Assembly: GCA_902627645.1 (NCBI GenBank)
Contig: CACOJX010000001.1
Location: 1-64,000 of the forward strand
DNA from: an uncultured Pelagibacteraceae bacterium
Lineage (GTDB): Bacteria; Pseudomonadota; Alphaproteobacteria; Pelagibacterales; Pelagibacteraceae
DNA: 64,000 bases
Direction: 5' to 3'
Positions 26,101-34,372 of the stretch are shown in pieces. Position 1 is the stretch's first letter. Every line of letters starts with the position of its first letter. Under the pieces are notes generated by a model. That model did no database searches and was not told where the DNA came from. It saw nothing but the letters and a program-made list of their open reading frames with translations. A program made the translations under genes and the position numbers.

Positions 26101-26535
26101 TTTGTCAAATAACTTACCAAATAAACCATTAACTGTGCCAGAAAATAATGAGACACCATCATTTTTACTCAATAATTCATTGAAATCTAATGAAGGTTCA
26201 GAAAGTTCATCGTTTTTAAGATATGATAATGAAGATAGTTCTATTATTCTTTTATAACCAATTTCATTTAAAGCATATAATGGTAATAAACCTATTTCAT
26301 TTTCATATTTAAAATTAATTTGGGTTCCAATTATAGGTTGGGTGCCAATTTTAGAAATTTTTTCTGCAAATTCTAAAGCTCCACATAAATTAGATGTATC
26401 ACATAACCCAAGAGAACTTACCTTATTTTCTTTTGAAAAGTCTTTTAAATCGTCTATTTTAATTGCACCTTCACAGATAGAATATTGTGAATGAATTTTT
26501 AAATGATTAAAACTTTGATTATTAGACTCAGCCAT
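23119..26535 (-). CDS. dnaE: DNA polymerase III subunit alpha
   Basis: Replicative DNA polymerase catalytic subunit. The 1138 residues follow the DnaE order: PHP domain (HLKIHSQYSICEGAI, 11-25), polymerase palm with GPGRGSGAGS at 362-371 and the catalytic acidic pair in PDFDIDF (Asp404, Asp406), finger and tandem helix-hairpin-helix regions, and a C-terminal OB fold (around residues 980-1060). It is the DnaE1 type of Proteobacteria. The start overlaps lolD by 8 bases, so the replicase is placed at the end of the complex I-to-dnaE run. Length is close to the E. coli enzyme (1160). Confidence 0.97.
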   Translation of the reverse strand: MAESNNQSFNHLKIHSQYSICEGAIKIDDLKDFSKENKVSSLGLCDTSNLCGALEFAEKISKIGTQPIIGTQINFKYENEIGLLPLYALNEIGYKRIIELSSLSYLKNDELSEPSLDFNELLSKNDGVSLFSGTVNGLFGKLFDKGKFTQIENLYSKLKEKYNDRFYIEIQRHGDLNEKGFEKYNLTKSFELKIPLIATNEVFYLEKNMHEAHDALMCIKNKTYINEKNRIKLSDQHYLKKNYEMTELFSDLPEALENNYNFVYRCSYKPLSSKPILPNISTEKGGDADEILKKDSLDGLSEKFTKVFKIKKDDLLFNKKYLKYKDRLNHELDIIIEMKYASYFLIVSDYIKWAKDNDIPVGPGRGSGAGSLVAWCLSITDVDPIKFNLIFERFLNPDRISMPDFDIDFCEEKRDLVFEYLTKKYKESVAHIITFGKLKARMVIRDVGRVLGLAYGFVDNISKMIPFDPSRPQNLTECIAGEPRLQKLINEDPRVKKLTDLSLKLEGLNRNVATHAAGVVIADKKLTEIVPLYKDASTDLLLPSTQFDMYSAENAGLIKFDFLGLKTLTVINNTQKLVRKKKKDFNIEEIDFEDQKVFELLSSGKTVGLFQIESAGMREALIQMKPNHIEDIIALVALYRPGPMSNIPTYNDCKNGKQTPDYLHPLLEDILKPTYGVIIYQEQVMQIAQKLSGFTAGQADILRRAMGKKKRSELEKQKQNFINGAVKNGISKDVAAGIFLKIEPFAEYGFNKSHAAAYAIISYQTAFLKKYYPKEFIAASMSMDISNQNKLNEFYEELRRLKINIKRPDINECFADFKTDNENFYYALGAVKAVGYEAISNIVKERTKNGRFKSIIDFINRINPKDINKLQLEGLVKAGAFDSLNSNRNSLFNSIPNLITKSKNNFENKSNNQIDLFSDNENQDNEILSKFNDWKFEERLAKEFEAVGFFISDHPLNQFKDFFDDYNIMDFLKFNNSPDLKEANIACTLLKIQERKTAKGTSYAVLKLTDLSSVFELFIFSEVLNSNRENLKEGSSFFLTLFKTVSNDENRMTRINVQKIVSLKDLFNRPISEVIFTIKSKDQMEKLSKILNEEGKTKISIKLKDNENILLFKLENPRKVDRKSLNLLKNQDIYSNIS

Positions 26536-27205
26536 TAATGGTTTTTATACTACCATTAACCATTTCCAATAAGCAATCTGACTTATCTGCAAAAAATCTA
26601 TTATGGGTTGCAAAAATGATTAATCTATTAGAATTTATTTGTTTTTTTAAAATTTCGAAAACTTCCTTGGCAGTTTCTAAATCTAAACTACCAGTTGGTT
26701 CGTCGGCTAGAATAATTTGGGGATCATTTATTAATGCTCTAGCTATAGAAATTCTTTGTTTTTCACCACCTGATAATTGCGAAGGGAAATGATTTGATCT
26801 ACTTGTAAGACCAACTTTTCGTAATAAAATCTTAGATTTAGAAATAGCAGACTCTTTAGTATTTCCAGCAGCGAGACTTGCCAGGTATATATTTTCTATT
26901 GCTGTAAAATCTGAGAGTAAATTATCGTGTTGATAAATTATTCCTATTTTATTTGCTCTTAAAAGATCATTTTTTTGTGAATTTTTAAAATTTATTTGAT
27001 CATTTTCAATTATTATCGAGCCTGAAGTAGGACGATCAATTAAAGACAATAAATTTAAAAGAGTCGATTTACCTGATCCAGATGGCCCCATCAATGAATA
27101 AATTTTGCCTCTTTTAAATTTATAATTAATCTTTTTTAATACATGTATTTTTTTTTCATTAAGAAATGTTTTGTTTAAATTTGAAAGTTGAATTAAATTA
27201 TTCAT
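26528..27205 (-). CDS. lolD: Lipoprotein-releasing system ATP-binding protein LolD
   Basis: ATPase of the LolCDE-type ABC complex that extracts outer-membrane lipoproteins from the inner membrane. The 225 residues carry Walker A GPSGSGKST (40-48), the Q-loop YQHDNLL, ABC signature LSGGEKQR (144-151), Walker B with catalytic Glu IILADEPTGSLD (164-175) and the switch His in FATHNR. It belongs to the LolD/MacB ATPase group. It overlaps lolC by 8 bases and dnaE by 8 bases, and the lolC-lolD-dnaE order after proS is typical of Alphaproteobacteria. Confidence 0.94.
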   Translation of the reverse strand: MNNLIQLSNLNKTFLNEKKIHVLKKINYKFKRGKIYSLMGPSGSGKSTLLNLLSLIDRPTSGSIIIENDQINFKNSQKNDLLRANKIGIIYQHDNLLSDFTAIENIYLASLAAGNTKESAISKSKILLRKVGLTSRSNHFPSQLSGGEKQRISIARALINDPQIILADEPTGSLDLETAKEVFEILKKQINSNRLIIFATHNRFFADKSDCLLEMVNGSIKTING

Positions 27206-28430
27206 ATTTAAGTGCTTGAACAGGATCTAATTTTGCAGCTTTAAGAGCAGGAAATATAGAAACAATTGTAGTTATTAATGTTGAGCATAAGGAAATTATA
27301 AAAATTGAAGATGGATCAATCTCTGAAGGCATAGAACTCAAAAAATAAATTTCTTCAGGAAATAAACTTATATTAAAAATATCACTTAGAAATTGTCTTA
27401 AATTTTCAACATACATTGAAAAAATTACTCCTAAAAAAATTCCAAAAATTGTTGCTGAGGTTCCAATAATTATACCAACTAAGAAAAATATTTTAATAAT
27501 TGATTTATTTAATACGCCAATTGATTTTAAAATTGCTATATCACGTGTTTTATTTTTAACTAATATTGTTAAACCTGAGATAATATTGAAAGCTGCCACA
27601 ATAATAATCAATGATAATATAATAAACATTACATTTCTCTCGACTTTAAGAGCAGAAAATAATGAGCTGTTTGTATCCGCCCAACTGTAAACAAATTGAT
27701 TGGGGAATATTTGTTGTACAATAAATTTTTGATTCTCTATATTTTGAGGATTTTTTAAGTAAATTTCAAGATTTCTATCTTTTTTGGTTAAATTGAAAAG
27801 TTCCTCTAGTGTGTTCAAATTTATAAAAGCCACATTATTATCAAAATCTGCCAAACCACTTTCAAAAAGTGAAATAACTGTAAATGTTTTCTTTTTAGGT
27901 AAACTACCAATAATTGTCTCAACTCCTGATGAAGACATTATTGTAATATCATCACCTATTTTAATTCCAAGTGTAAAACTTAATTCTTTACCAATTGATA
28001 TAAAGTTTTGTTTTAGATTATTTCTATCTCCTAAGAAAGACTCGTCTTTAATTATCTCTAATTTTGAAAAATCCTCTTTAGAATATCCTCTTAAAACTAT
28101 TCCTTTTGAAATGTCTTTTCGGATTATTACAGCTTCACCTGAATTACTTAATATTAAATCATTTGATATCAAATTCAGGTTTTCTTTATTAAGATCACCG
28201 ACAACAATTTCATTTTCGTATGACTCAACCGTAATATGTGCGTTAAAACCAACAATTTTGTTAATTAGCTCTGACCTAAAACCATTCATCACAGACATCA
28301 CAATTATCAAGACCGCTACGCCTAAACTTATTCCAATAAAAGAAAAAATCGAGATTATATTTAAAAAACCGTCTTTTTTTCTAGCTTTTAGAAATCTAAA
28401 TGTAATTTCTTTTTCTAATGTGGAAATCAA
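27198..28430 (-). CDS. lolC: Lipoprotein-releasing system permease LolC/LolE family
   Basis: Inner-membrane permease partner of LolD. The 410 residues have the FtsX/LolC topology: one membrane segment near the N-terminus (about 24-48, within the conserved ISIFSFIGISLGVAVLIIVMSVMNGF region), a large periplasmic domain (about 50-265) and three C-terminal segments. Alphaproteobacteria usually have a single LolC/E-like permease acting as a homodimer, and only one is seen here. It overlaps proS and lolD by 4 and 8 bases. Confidence 0.92.
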   Translation of the reverse strand: MISTLEKEITFRFLKARKKDGFLNIISIFSFIGISLGVAVLIIVMSVMNGFRSELINKIVGFNAHITVESYENEIVVGDLNKENLNLISNDLILSNSGEAVIIRKDISKGIVLRGYSKEDFSKLEIIKDESFLGDRNNLKQNFISIGKELSFTLGIKIGDDITIMSSSGVETIIGSLPKKKTFTVISLFESGLADFDNNVAFINLNTLEELFNLTKKDRNLEIYLKNPQNIENQKFIVQQIFPNQFVYSWADTNSSLFSALKVERNVMFIILSLIIIVAAFNIISGLTILVKNKTRDIAILKSIGVLNKSIIKIFFLVGIIIGTSATIFGIFLGVIFSMYVENLRQFLSDIFNISLFPEEIYFLSSMPSEIDPSSIFIISLCSTLITTIVSIFPALKAAKLDPVQALKYE

Positions 28431-29761
28431 TTTTTTGCTTTTTGTTCAATAATTATATTAATAATGTCTTTAAGTTTTAAATTCTGTGAATCATTTCCAA
28501 CTTCTTTAAATTCTAACAGATCACCATCTGTTTGCTTTCCAATAATGATCTGATATGGAGCACCTATTAAATTCATTTTTTTTATTTTTGAAGAAAAATT
28601 TTCATCCGTATCGTCAATTATTGCGCTCAAATTATATTTATTAAGCTCCAAATAAATATTATTTGCTTTTTCTAAAGTTGAGTTATCATTTTTACTCATA
28701 ACCGGAATTATTGCTATGTCATAAGGAGCAACAGAAATTGGCCATTTCATGACTTCATTTTTTTCATCGTATTTAGCTTCAATTATTGCCCCCACTAATC
28801 TTGAGACACCCACTCCATATGACCCCATTTTTACAAAATCTTTTTTACCACCAGGTAGGTCAACTGATCCTCCCATTGGTTTCGAGTATTTATCTCCAAA
28901 ATAAAAAATATGTCCAACTTCAATACCTTTTGTTTGCAAACGATTTTTTTCTGATACTTTTTTTTCAAATTCATCTTTATCAAATTTTTCATCTGTGACT
29001 GAATAAAATTGATCGTATTTTTTTCTTAAGTCCTCTAAAGATTTTTTTTCTAGTTTTGTGCCTTCGCTATCTAAATCAAAAATTCTTTTATCAGTGTAAA
29101 TCTTACTTTCACCAGTTTCTGCTAAAATAATAAATTCATGTGAAAGATTTCCTCCTATTGGTCCAGTGTCAGCAGCCATAGGTATTGCTGTTAAATTTAA
29201 TCTCTTAAATGTTTTTAAATAAGATAGAAAGAATTTGTTATATGAAAAAAATGCTTCTTCATCATTAATGTCAAAGGAGTATGCATCTTTCATATAGAAT
29301 TCTCTACATCTCATAATTCCAAATCTTGGTCTTATTTCATCTCTAAATTTCCATTGTATATGATATAAAAGCTGTGGAAGCGATTTGTAAGATTTGACTG
29401 AACTTCTAAAAATATCAGTAACTAATTCTTCATTAGTAGGTCCATAAAGCATTTCCCTATCTTGACGATCTTTTATTCTAAGCATTTCTTCACCATAATC
29501 TTCATAACGTCCACTTTCTTTCCATATTTCACTTGACTGAATTGTAGGCATTAAAATTTCTTGAGCTCCAATTTTATTTTGTTCCTCTCTTACTATCTTT
29601 TCAATTTTTTTCATTACCTTGAAACCTAGCGGCAACCAGGAGTAAATACCCGCAGAAGATTGTTTAATCATTCCAACTCTCAACATTAGTTGGTGTGATT
29701 TTATCTTAGCTTCCGATGGAGTGTTTTTTAAGATTGGAATAAATGATTTAGAAATGTACAT
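28427..29761 (-). CDS. proS: Prolyl-tRNA synthetase, short alphaproteobacterial type
   Basis: Class II aminoacyl-tRNA synthetase charging tRNA-Pro. The 444 residues include motif 2/3 type blocks (GPTNEELVTDIFR, PRFGIMRCREFYMKDAYSF, GSYGVGVSRLVGAI) and the C-terminal anticodon-binding domain. It is about 130 residues shorter than the E. coli enzyme because it lacks the full editing insertion (INS) between motifs 2 and 3, the known alphaproteobacterial and mitochondrial form. Editing of Ala-tRNA-Pro would then depend on a separate factor, none of which is in the window. The gene overlaps lolC by 4 bases and abuts the DUF1467 gene. Confidence 0.95.
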   Translation of the reverse strand: MYISKSFIPILKNTPSEAKIKSHQLMLRVGMIKQSSAGIYSWLPLGFKVMKKIEKIVREEQNKIGAQEILMPTIQSSEIWKESGRYEDYGEEMLRIKDRQDREMLYGPTNEELVTDIFRSSVKSYKSLPQLLYHIQWKFRDEIRPRFGIMRCREFYMKDAYSFDINDEEAFFSYNKFFLSYLKTFKRLNLTAIPMAADTGPIGGNLSHEFIILAETGESKIYTDKRIFDLDSEGTKLEKKSLEDLRKKYDQFYSVTDEKFDKDEFEKKVSEKNRLQTKGIEVGHIFYFGDKYSKPMGGSVDLPGGKKDFVKMGSYGVGVSRLVGAIIEAKYDEKNEVMKWPISVAPYDIAIIPVMSKNDNSTLEKANNIYLELNKYNLSAIIDDTDENFSSKIKKMNLIGAPYQIIIGKQTDGDLLEFKEVGNDSQNLKLKDIINIIIEQKAKN

Positions 29762-30010
29762 TTAGATGATTATATTTCTTAAATTCAAATATTCAAATTT
29801 CATTAATAAATAAATCATAATGAACAAAATCGTTGTTATTCCAGTACAATAAATGAATTTCTTCAATATTTTGGGATTTTCAGGTGATCCAGGGTCTTCA
29901 CCATCAACTTTTGTACTTTTTTGTCTTTCTACATCAATTGGTAAAATTGCAAAAAAAACAATCCACCAAATAATTATGTAGATTATAGCTAGACCAGTAA
30001 CACTCATCAA
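29762..30010 (-). CDS. DUF1467 family small membrane protein
   Basis: An 82-residue protein with two hydrophobic segments (about 5-25 and 52-72). The family traits are visible: an N-terminal IIYIIIWWIVFFAILPI segment and the loop EDPGSPENPKILKKF followed by a second membrane helix. DUF1467 proteins are known mainly from Alphaproteobacteria and almost always lie between rnj or nuo/birA/coaX genes and proS, as here; no function is established. It overlaps rnj by 4 bases and abuts proS without gap. Confidence 0.85.
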   Translation of the reverse strand: MMSVTGLAIIYIIIWWIVFFAILPIDVERQKSTKVDGEDPGSPENPKILKKFIYCTGITTILFIMIYLLMKFEYLNLRNIII

Positions 30011-31665
30011 ATTTTAACTAAGTTAATGTTTGTGAACGGTTTTTTTCCTGTTTTTTCCTTGGTAAATCTTCTACATGCAATTTTAAGAGCATCGATAAGA
30101 TTGTGTTCTTGTTTTTTATTGTCAAGATTAAATGATCTTGTTGTTTTTTCTATTTCATCTTCTAGCCCATATAAAAATTCTTCTCTTTCATATATTGGCA
30201 GTCCTCTAAATGTGGCTATTGGACTATTATGAATATTTCCTTTAGGTGTAATTAAAATTGTTACTTCTAAATAACCATTGCTCCCTAAGTTTTTTCTGTC
30301 TTTTATTGATTGAGAGTCCTCTTCGACGCTCACATTTCCATCTAAATATAATCTTCCACTTGGTGCTTTATCATAAATTTCAGGTTGATCACCTGGATAT
30401 AATTTTACTATATCACCATTTTCGACTTGAACAGGATGAGGTACCTGCATTTCTTTTGCAAAACTTATGTGTTCAATCATATGTCTATGTTCACCGTGCA
30501 CAGGAATAACACATTTAGGTTTGACCCAATCATACATGTCCTTAAGATCCTCTCTATTTGGATGTCCTGACACATGAATAAACTCAGTTTCCTCTGATAT
30601 AACTTCTATTCCATCTTTGACTAATTGATTGTGCAATTTGTATAGTTTTTTTTCATTCCCAGGTATAATTTTAGATGAAAAAATTACTGAATCACCTTTT
30701 TCAATAAATACATCAGGATGTGTATAGTTAGAAATTCTCATCATAGCTCCCATTGGTTCTCCTTGACTACCAGTGCATAAATATACAATTTTTTCTCTAG
30801 AAAAATTTTTAGCTTCTCTTGGGTCTATAGGTTCAATTGTATTTTTCATATAACCACACTGTCTTGCAGCTTTATAAATCCTGTGCATTGATCGGCCAAC
30901 CAATGATATTTGTCTCCCTGTTTTCTCAGCACAATAAAAAGCACTTTCCATCCTAGCAACATTTGATGCGAAGGAAGTAATTATAATTCTTTTTTTTAAG
31001 CGACTCATAATATTTAGTAAATTTTTTCTCACATCTAATTCGGAGCCAGATCTACCAGGACTAAAAACATTGGTGGAGTCACAAATCATTGCAAGAACTC
31101 CCTCATCACCAATTTCTTTTAATCTTTTTGAATTTATTTCATCACCAATTAGAGGGTTTGGATCAACTTTCCAGTCACCAGTATGCAATATTACACCTGC
31201 GGGAGTTTGAATTCTAAGCCCATTAGGTTCTAAAATAGAGTGTGTTAAAGTTATATATTCTATATCAAAAGGTTTTAAAGAAACTTTACCATTTAACTCA
31301 ACAATTTCTAAATCTTTTGTTATATCTATGTTTTTCTCTCTAAATTTTTCTTTAATTAATATTGCTGTAAAAGGTGTAGCAAAAATTTTACACTTAAGCT
31401 TTGGCCATAAATGAGCTATTGCACCTATGTGATCTTCGTGTGCATGTGTTAAAACAATGCCTAAAAGATTAGATTTCCGTTCAACGATAAAACCTGGGTC
31501 TGGATAAATAAGATCAATTCCAGGAAGAGTATCATCAGCAAAAGTTACACCTATGTCTACCATAATCCACTTATGATCTCCTGGTTGACCATAACCAAAA
31601 AGATTCATATTCATTCCAATTTCACCAGATCCACCAAGTGGACAAAATAATAATTCGTCTTTCAT
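30007..31665 (-). CDS. rnj: Ribonuclease J
   Basis: Metallo-beta-lactamase/beta-CASP ribonuclease with 5'-to-3' exonuclease and endonuclease activity in RNA maturation and turnover. The 552 residues show the zinc-binding HAHEDH (74-79), GGSGEIGMN near the start, downstream metal ligands in HTGDWK and CDST, the beta-CASP block around TSFASNVARMES, and VIPVHGEHRHM. The C-terminal domain of about 100 residues ends the protein. It abuts coaX and overlaps the DUF1467 gene by 4 bases, the common alphaproteobacterial order birA-coaX-rnj. Confidence 0.95.
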   Translation of the reverse strand: MKDELLFCPLGGSGEIGMNMNLFGYGQPGDHKWIMVDIGVTFADDTLPGIDLIYPDPGFIVERKSNLLGIVLTHAHEDHIGAIAHLWPKLKCKIFATPFTAILIKEKFREKNIDITKDLEIVELNGKVSLKPFDIEYITLTHSILEPNGLRIQTPAGVILHTGDWKVDPNPLIGDEINSKRLKEIGDEGVLAMICDSTNVFSPGRSGSELDVRKNLLNIMSRLKKRIIITSFASNVARMESAFYCAEKTGRQISLVGRSMHRIYKAARQCGYMKNTIEPIDPREAKNFSREKIVYLCTGSQGEPMGAMMRISNYTHPDVFIEKGDSVIFSSKIIPGNEKKLYKLHNQLVKDGIEVISEETEFIHVSGHPNREDLKDMYDWVKPKCVIPVHGEHRHMIEHISFAKEMQVPHPVQVENGDIVKLYPGDQPEIYDKAPSGRLYLDGNVSVEEDSQSIKDRKNLGSNGYLEVTILITPKGNIHNSPIATFRGLPIYEREEFLYGLEDEIEKTTRSFNLDNKKQEHNLIDALKIACRRFTKEKTGKKPFTNINLVKI

Positions 31666-32412
31666 TTATTTAATCAATTTAGAAATTTTATATAGACCTT
31701 TTAAAGTTATATTCTTATTTAGCGTTAATTTAGTTTTAATAGAACTTTTAAATAAATCTGAAAAACCTCCAGTAATAACTAGCTTAAAAGATTTACCAGT
31801 CTCTTTCTTAATCAAATTAATTATATTGTCAATCAAACCTGCATATCCCCAAAAAAAACCAGATCTTACCGCACTTATTGTATCAACACCTATAGTCTTT
31901 TTAATTTTTTTTAAATTAATTTTTGGGATTAAAGTCGCTTTATGAGATAAAGTATTCAAAGAAATTTTTAATCCAGGAGCTATAACTCCACCTCTGTAAT
32001 TATTTTTTATTACTACATCAAATGTAGTAGCAGTACCAAAATCTAATATAATAAAATTATCTTTATTATTTAGCATACTGATGGCATTAGTTAATCTATC
32101 TGAACCAACCTGTCTAAAATTAACTTTAATATTTATTAAAGACTTTAGTTTTAAGTCTTTTACCTCGTAGCATCTTTTATTTGTTTTTTTTTTTAAAAAA
32201 TTTTTAATAAAATTAAAAGTTTCTGGTACTACACTGCAGAATAATATTTTTTCAATTGAATTGAAATTCTTTATTAAATATTTAAATTTTAAATTTAAAA
32301 TTTTATTATTAATTTTTTTTGATGGTAAAATAATATTTTTAATAATTTTTTGTTTTGAGTTTACAAGAAATACCTTGGTATCTGAATTGCCTATATCGCC
32401 TAAAATGTACAT
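31666..32412 (-). CDS. coaX: Type III pantothenate kinase
   Basis: Phosphorylates pantothenate, the first step of coenzyme A synthesis; CoaX enzymes are not feedback-inhibited by CoA and need a monovalent cation. The 248 residues show the ASKHA-fold marks: ILGDIGNSDTKVFLV at the N-terminus (phosphate 1), GSDRLTNAISM with catalytic Asp nearby, FGTATTFDVV (phosphate 2) and LVITGGFSDLF (adenosine). It lies 4 bases after birA and abuts rnj. Confidence 0.93.
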   Translation of the reverse strand: MYILGDIGNSDTKVFLVNSKQKIIKNIILPSKKINNKILNLKFKYLIKNFNSIEKILFCSVVPETFNFIKNFLKKKTNKRCYEVKDLKLKSLINIKVNFRQVGSDRLTNAISMLNNKDNFIILDFGTATTFDVVIKNNYRGGVIAPGLKISLNTLSHKATLIPKINLKKIKKTIGVDTISAVRSGFFWGYAGLIDNIINLIKKETGKSFKLVITGGFSDLFKSSIKTKLTLNKNITLKGLYKISKLIK

Positions 32413-32416
32413 CTAA

Positions 32417-32956
32417 TTATTTCCTTTTATATATTTTAGTTAATTGTAACTCGTAAATTTTCTTAAGTTTATCTTCAATTTTATTTTTAGGGACTTTTTT
32501 ATTCAATAATTCATGAAGATTTGTTGTAGGATAATTTTTTATATTTGGACTTTTAGTTAAATTAATTCCAATCCCTACAATTAAATAATTTTCACCAAAT
32601 TTTTTTAATCTTTCTTGCAATATCCCAGAAATTTTTCTTTTATTTATCAATAAATCATTAGGTTTTTTCAAGATAATTCTTTTTTTTGTATAAATCGAAA
32701 GTAATTTCTTAACGGCGAGACAATTCAGTCTGGTAAGTTTTTTTATTGAAATATTAATATTACTTAATTCAAAAAAGAAACTTACAAATAAATTTCCTTT
32801 ATAAGAAATCCATTTTTTACCATATTGACCACGTCCACTGCTTTGAGTTTCTGAAATAATCATTCCATATTTATAATTAGTTTTTTTAATTATCTTTATT
32901 GCTCTATTATTTGTACTATTTACTTTTTTAAATCTAAAAATTTTAAATTTCATCAA
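32417..32956 (-). CDS. birA: Biotin-[acetyl-CoA-carboxylase] ligase, minimal catalytic form
   Basis: Attaches biotin to the carrier protein of acetyl-CoA carboxylase through biotinyl-AMP. The 179 residues contain the biotin/ATP loop SSGRGQYGKKW (39-49), FKKVNSTNNRA at the start and LKKPNDLLINKRKISGIL with the catalytic Lys. There is no N-terminal helix-turn-helix, so it cannot act as a biotin repressor in the E. coli manner, and the C-terminal SH3-like domain appears to be missing or reduced; bacterial ligases usually have 230-330 residues. It overlaps nuoN by 4 bases. An alternative start one codon downstream (MKF) is possible. Confidence 0.9.
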   Translation of the reverse strand: MMKFKIFRFKKVNSTNNRAIKIIKKTNYKYGMIISETQSSGRGQYGKKWISYKGNLFVSFFFELSNINISIKKLTRLNCLAVKKLLSIYTKKRIILKKPNDLLINKRKISGILQERLKKFGENYLIVGIGINLTKSPNIKNYPTTNLHELLNKKVPKNKIEDKLKKIYELQLTKIYKRK

Positions 32957-34371
32957 ATAATATTAATTCTTGATACCACCTCAATTAATTGACCGGGAAA
33001 TATAAAATATATCAGAATTAATAACGTAGAAGCTGCGAGTGAAAATTTAAGCCATAAACTATGGTCTGTATCATATTTTTCTTTTTCTTTATCAAAATAC
33101 ATAATTTTTATTATTCTCAAATAATAAAATGCTGCGACTACAGTAGACAATAATCCAACTATAGCTAAAAAGTACATTGATTGTTCTAAAACAGACTTGA
33201 ATATGTAAAATTTAGCAAAAAAACCTGCAAGCGGCGGGATTCCAGCCAAAGAAAATAAAATCACTAGCAATGATATGGATAATAATGGATGATTCTTTGA
33301 TAAACCAGATAGATCATCTATATTTTCATAATAATTATTATCTCTTTTCATCATTAGTAAACATGAAAACAAACCTAAATTCATTAATATATAAATTGTT
33401 ATGTAAATTACGGAGCTTTGAATTCCGTCATTAGACCCTGTAGCTAAGCCAGCTAGAGCGTAACCTACATGTCCTATAGAACTATAAGCTATAAGTCTTT
33501 TTAAATTAGTTTGACCAATAGCTGCTATTGCACCAAAGAGCATAGATGCGATTGATAAAAAAATTATTATCATTTGCCATTGATCGATTAAATTTAAAAA
33601 AGGAACATATAAAAATCTTATAAAAACTGTAAGTGCGGCTATTTTTGGAACCATTGTGAAAAACAAAGTTACTGAAGTTGGTGATCCTTCATATACATCA
33701 GGAGCCCACATGTGAAAAGGAACAGCTGAAATTTTAAAAGCTAAACCTACTAAAATAAAAACAATTCCAAACGTTAATGCATATTCGTTTGAATTTAATT
33801 GATCTGTTATAAGATTAAAGTTTGTAGTACCCGTAAAACCATAGATCAAAGAACATCCATAAAGTAATAAACCAGAAGATAATGCACTTAGAACAAAATA
33901 TTTTAGTCCAGCCTCTGAGGATTTTAATTGATCTCGATTAAATGTTGCTAAAACATATAATGCAAGTGACTGAAGTTCTAAACCCATATAAAATACTATA
34001 AGATCATTAGAGCTTATCATGATCATCATTCCTAGAACTGAACTTAGGATCAAAATTGGGTATTCAATTTTAAAAATTTTAAATGTTTTCAAATAGTTAG
34101 ATGATATTACTAGAACTAAAAAAGCAGCTAACAAAGTAATTATTTTCATAAATGATGATAGATAATCGATGACCATACTATTATTAAACAAAAACATTTG
34201 AGAAGTACCAAAAGTTTCATTCAAAGTTATTACAGCTGTTATAAGTAAAACTATTAAAGATATATTTTGGATTAATTTCGAACTATTCTTTTTAAAAACT
34301 CCTAAAATAAGTAAAAACATAATAGACAATGAAAGAAAAATTTCAGGAAATATAAATTCTATATTAATCAT
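32953..34371 (-). CDS. nuoN: NADH-quinone oxidoreductase subunit N
   Basis: Antiporter-like proton-pumping membrane subunit of complex I. The 472 residues carry about 14 hydrophobic helices, with the conserved Lys/Glu-containing segments typical of the Mrp-like family (for example FYMGLELQSLALYVL with the key Glu, SALSSGLLLYG, FKISAVPFHMWAPDVYEG and LIAYSSIGHVGY). It is the last nuo gene, 1 base after nuoM, and overlaps birA by 4 bases. Confidence 0.96.
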   Translation of the reverse strand: MINIEFIFPEIFLSLSIMFLLILGVFKKNSSKLIQNISLIVLLITAVITLNETFGTSQMFLFNNSMVIDYLSSFMKIITLLAAFLVLVISSNYLKTFKIFKIEYPILILSSVLGMMIMISSNDLIVFYMGLELQSLALYVLATFNRDQLKSSEAGLKYFVLSALSSGLLLYGCSLIYGFTGTTNFNLITDQLNSNEYALTFGIVFILVGLAFKISAVPFHMWAPDVYEGSPTSVTLFFTMVPKIAALTVFIRFLYVPFLNLIDQWQMIIIFLSIASMLFGAIAAIGQTNLKRLIAYSSIGHVGYALAGLATGSNDGIQSSVIYITIYILMNLGLFSCLLMMKRDNNYYENIDDLSGLSKNHPLLSISLLVILFSLAGIPPLAGFFAKFYIFKSVLEQSMYFLAIVGLLSTVVAAFYYLRIIKIMYFDKEKEKYDTDHSLWLKFSLAASTLLILIYFIFPGQLIEVVSRINII

Positions 34372-34372
34372 C

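Noticed and set aside
27198-28430. ABC permease as a MacB-type antibiotic exporter
   Set aside because: The protein has the LolC/E layout, no fused ATPase domain, and sits in the alphaproteobacterial proS-lolC-lolD-dnaE order.
27784-28452. Plus-strand frame of 222 codons over lolC
   Set aside because: Long but antisense to lolC; its Lys/Ser/Ile-rich sequence mirrors the permease codons and has no domain.
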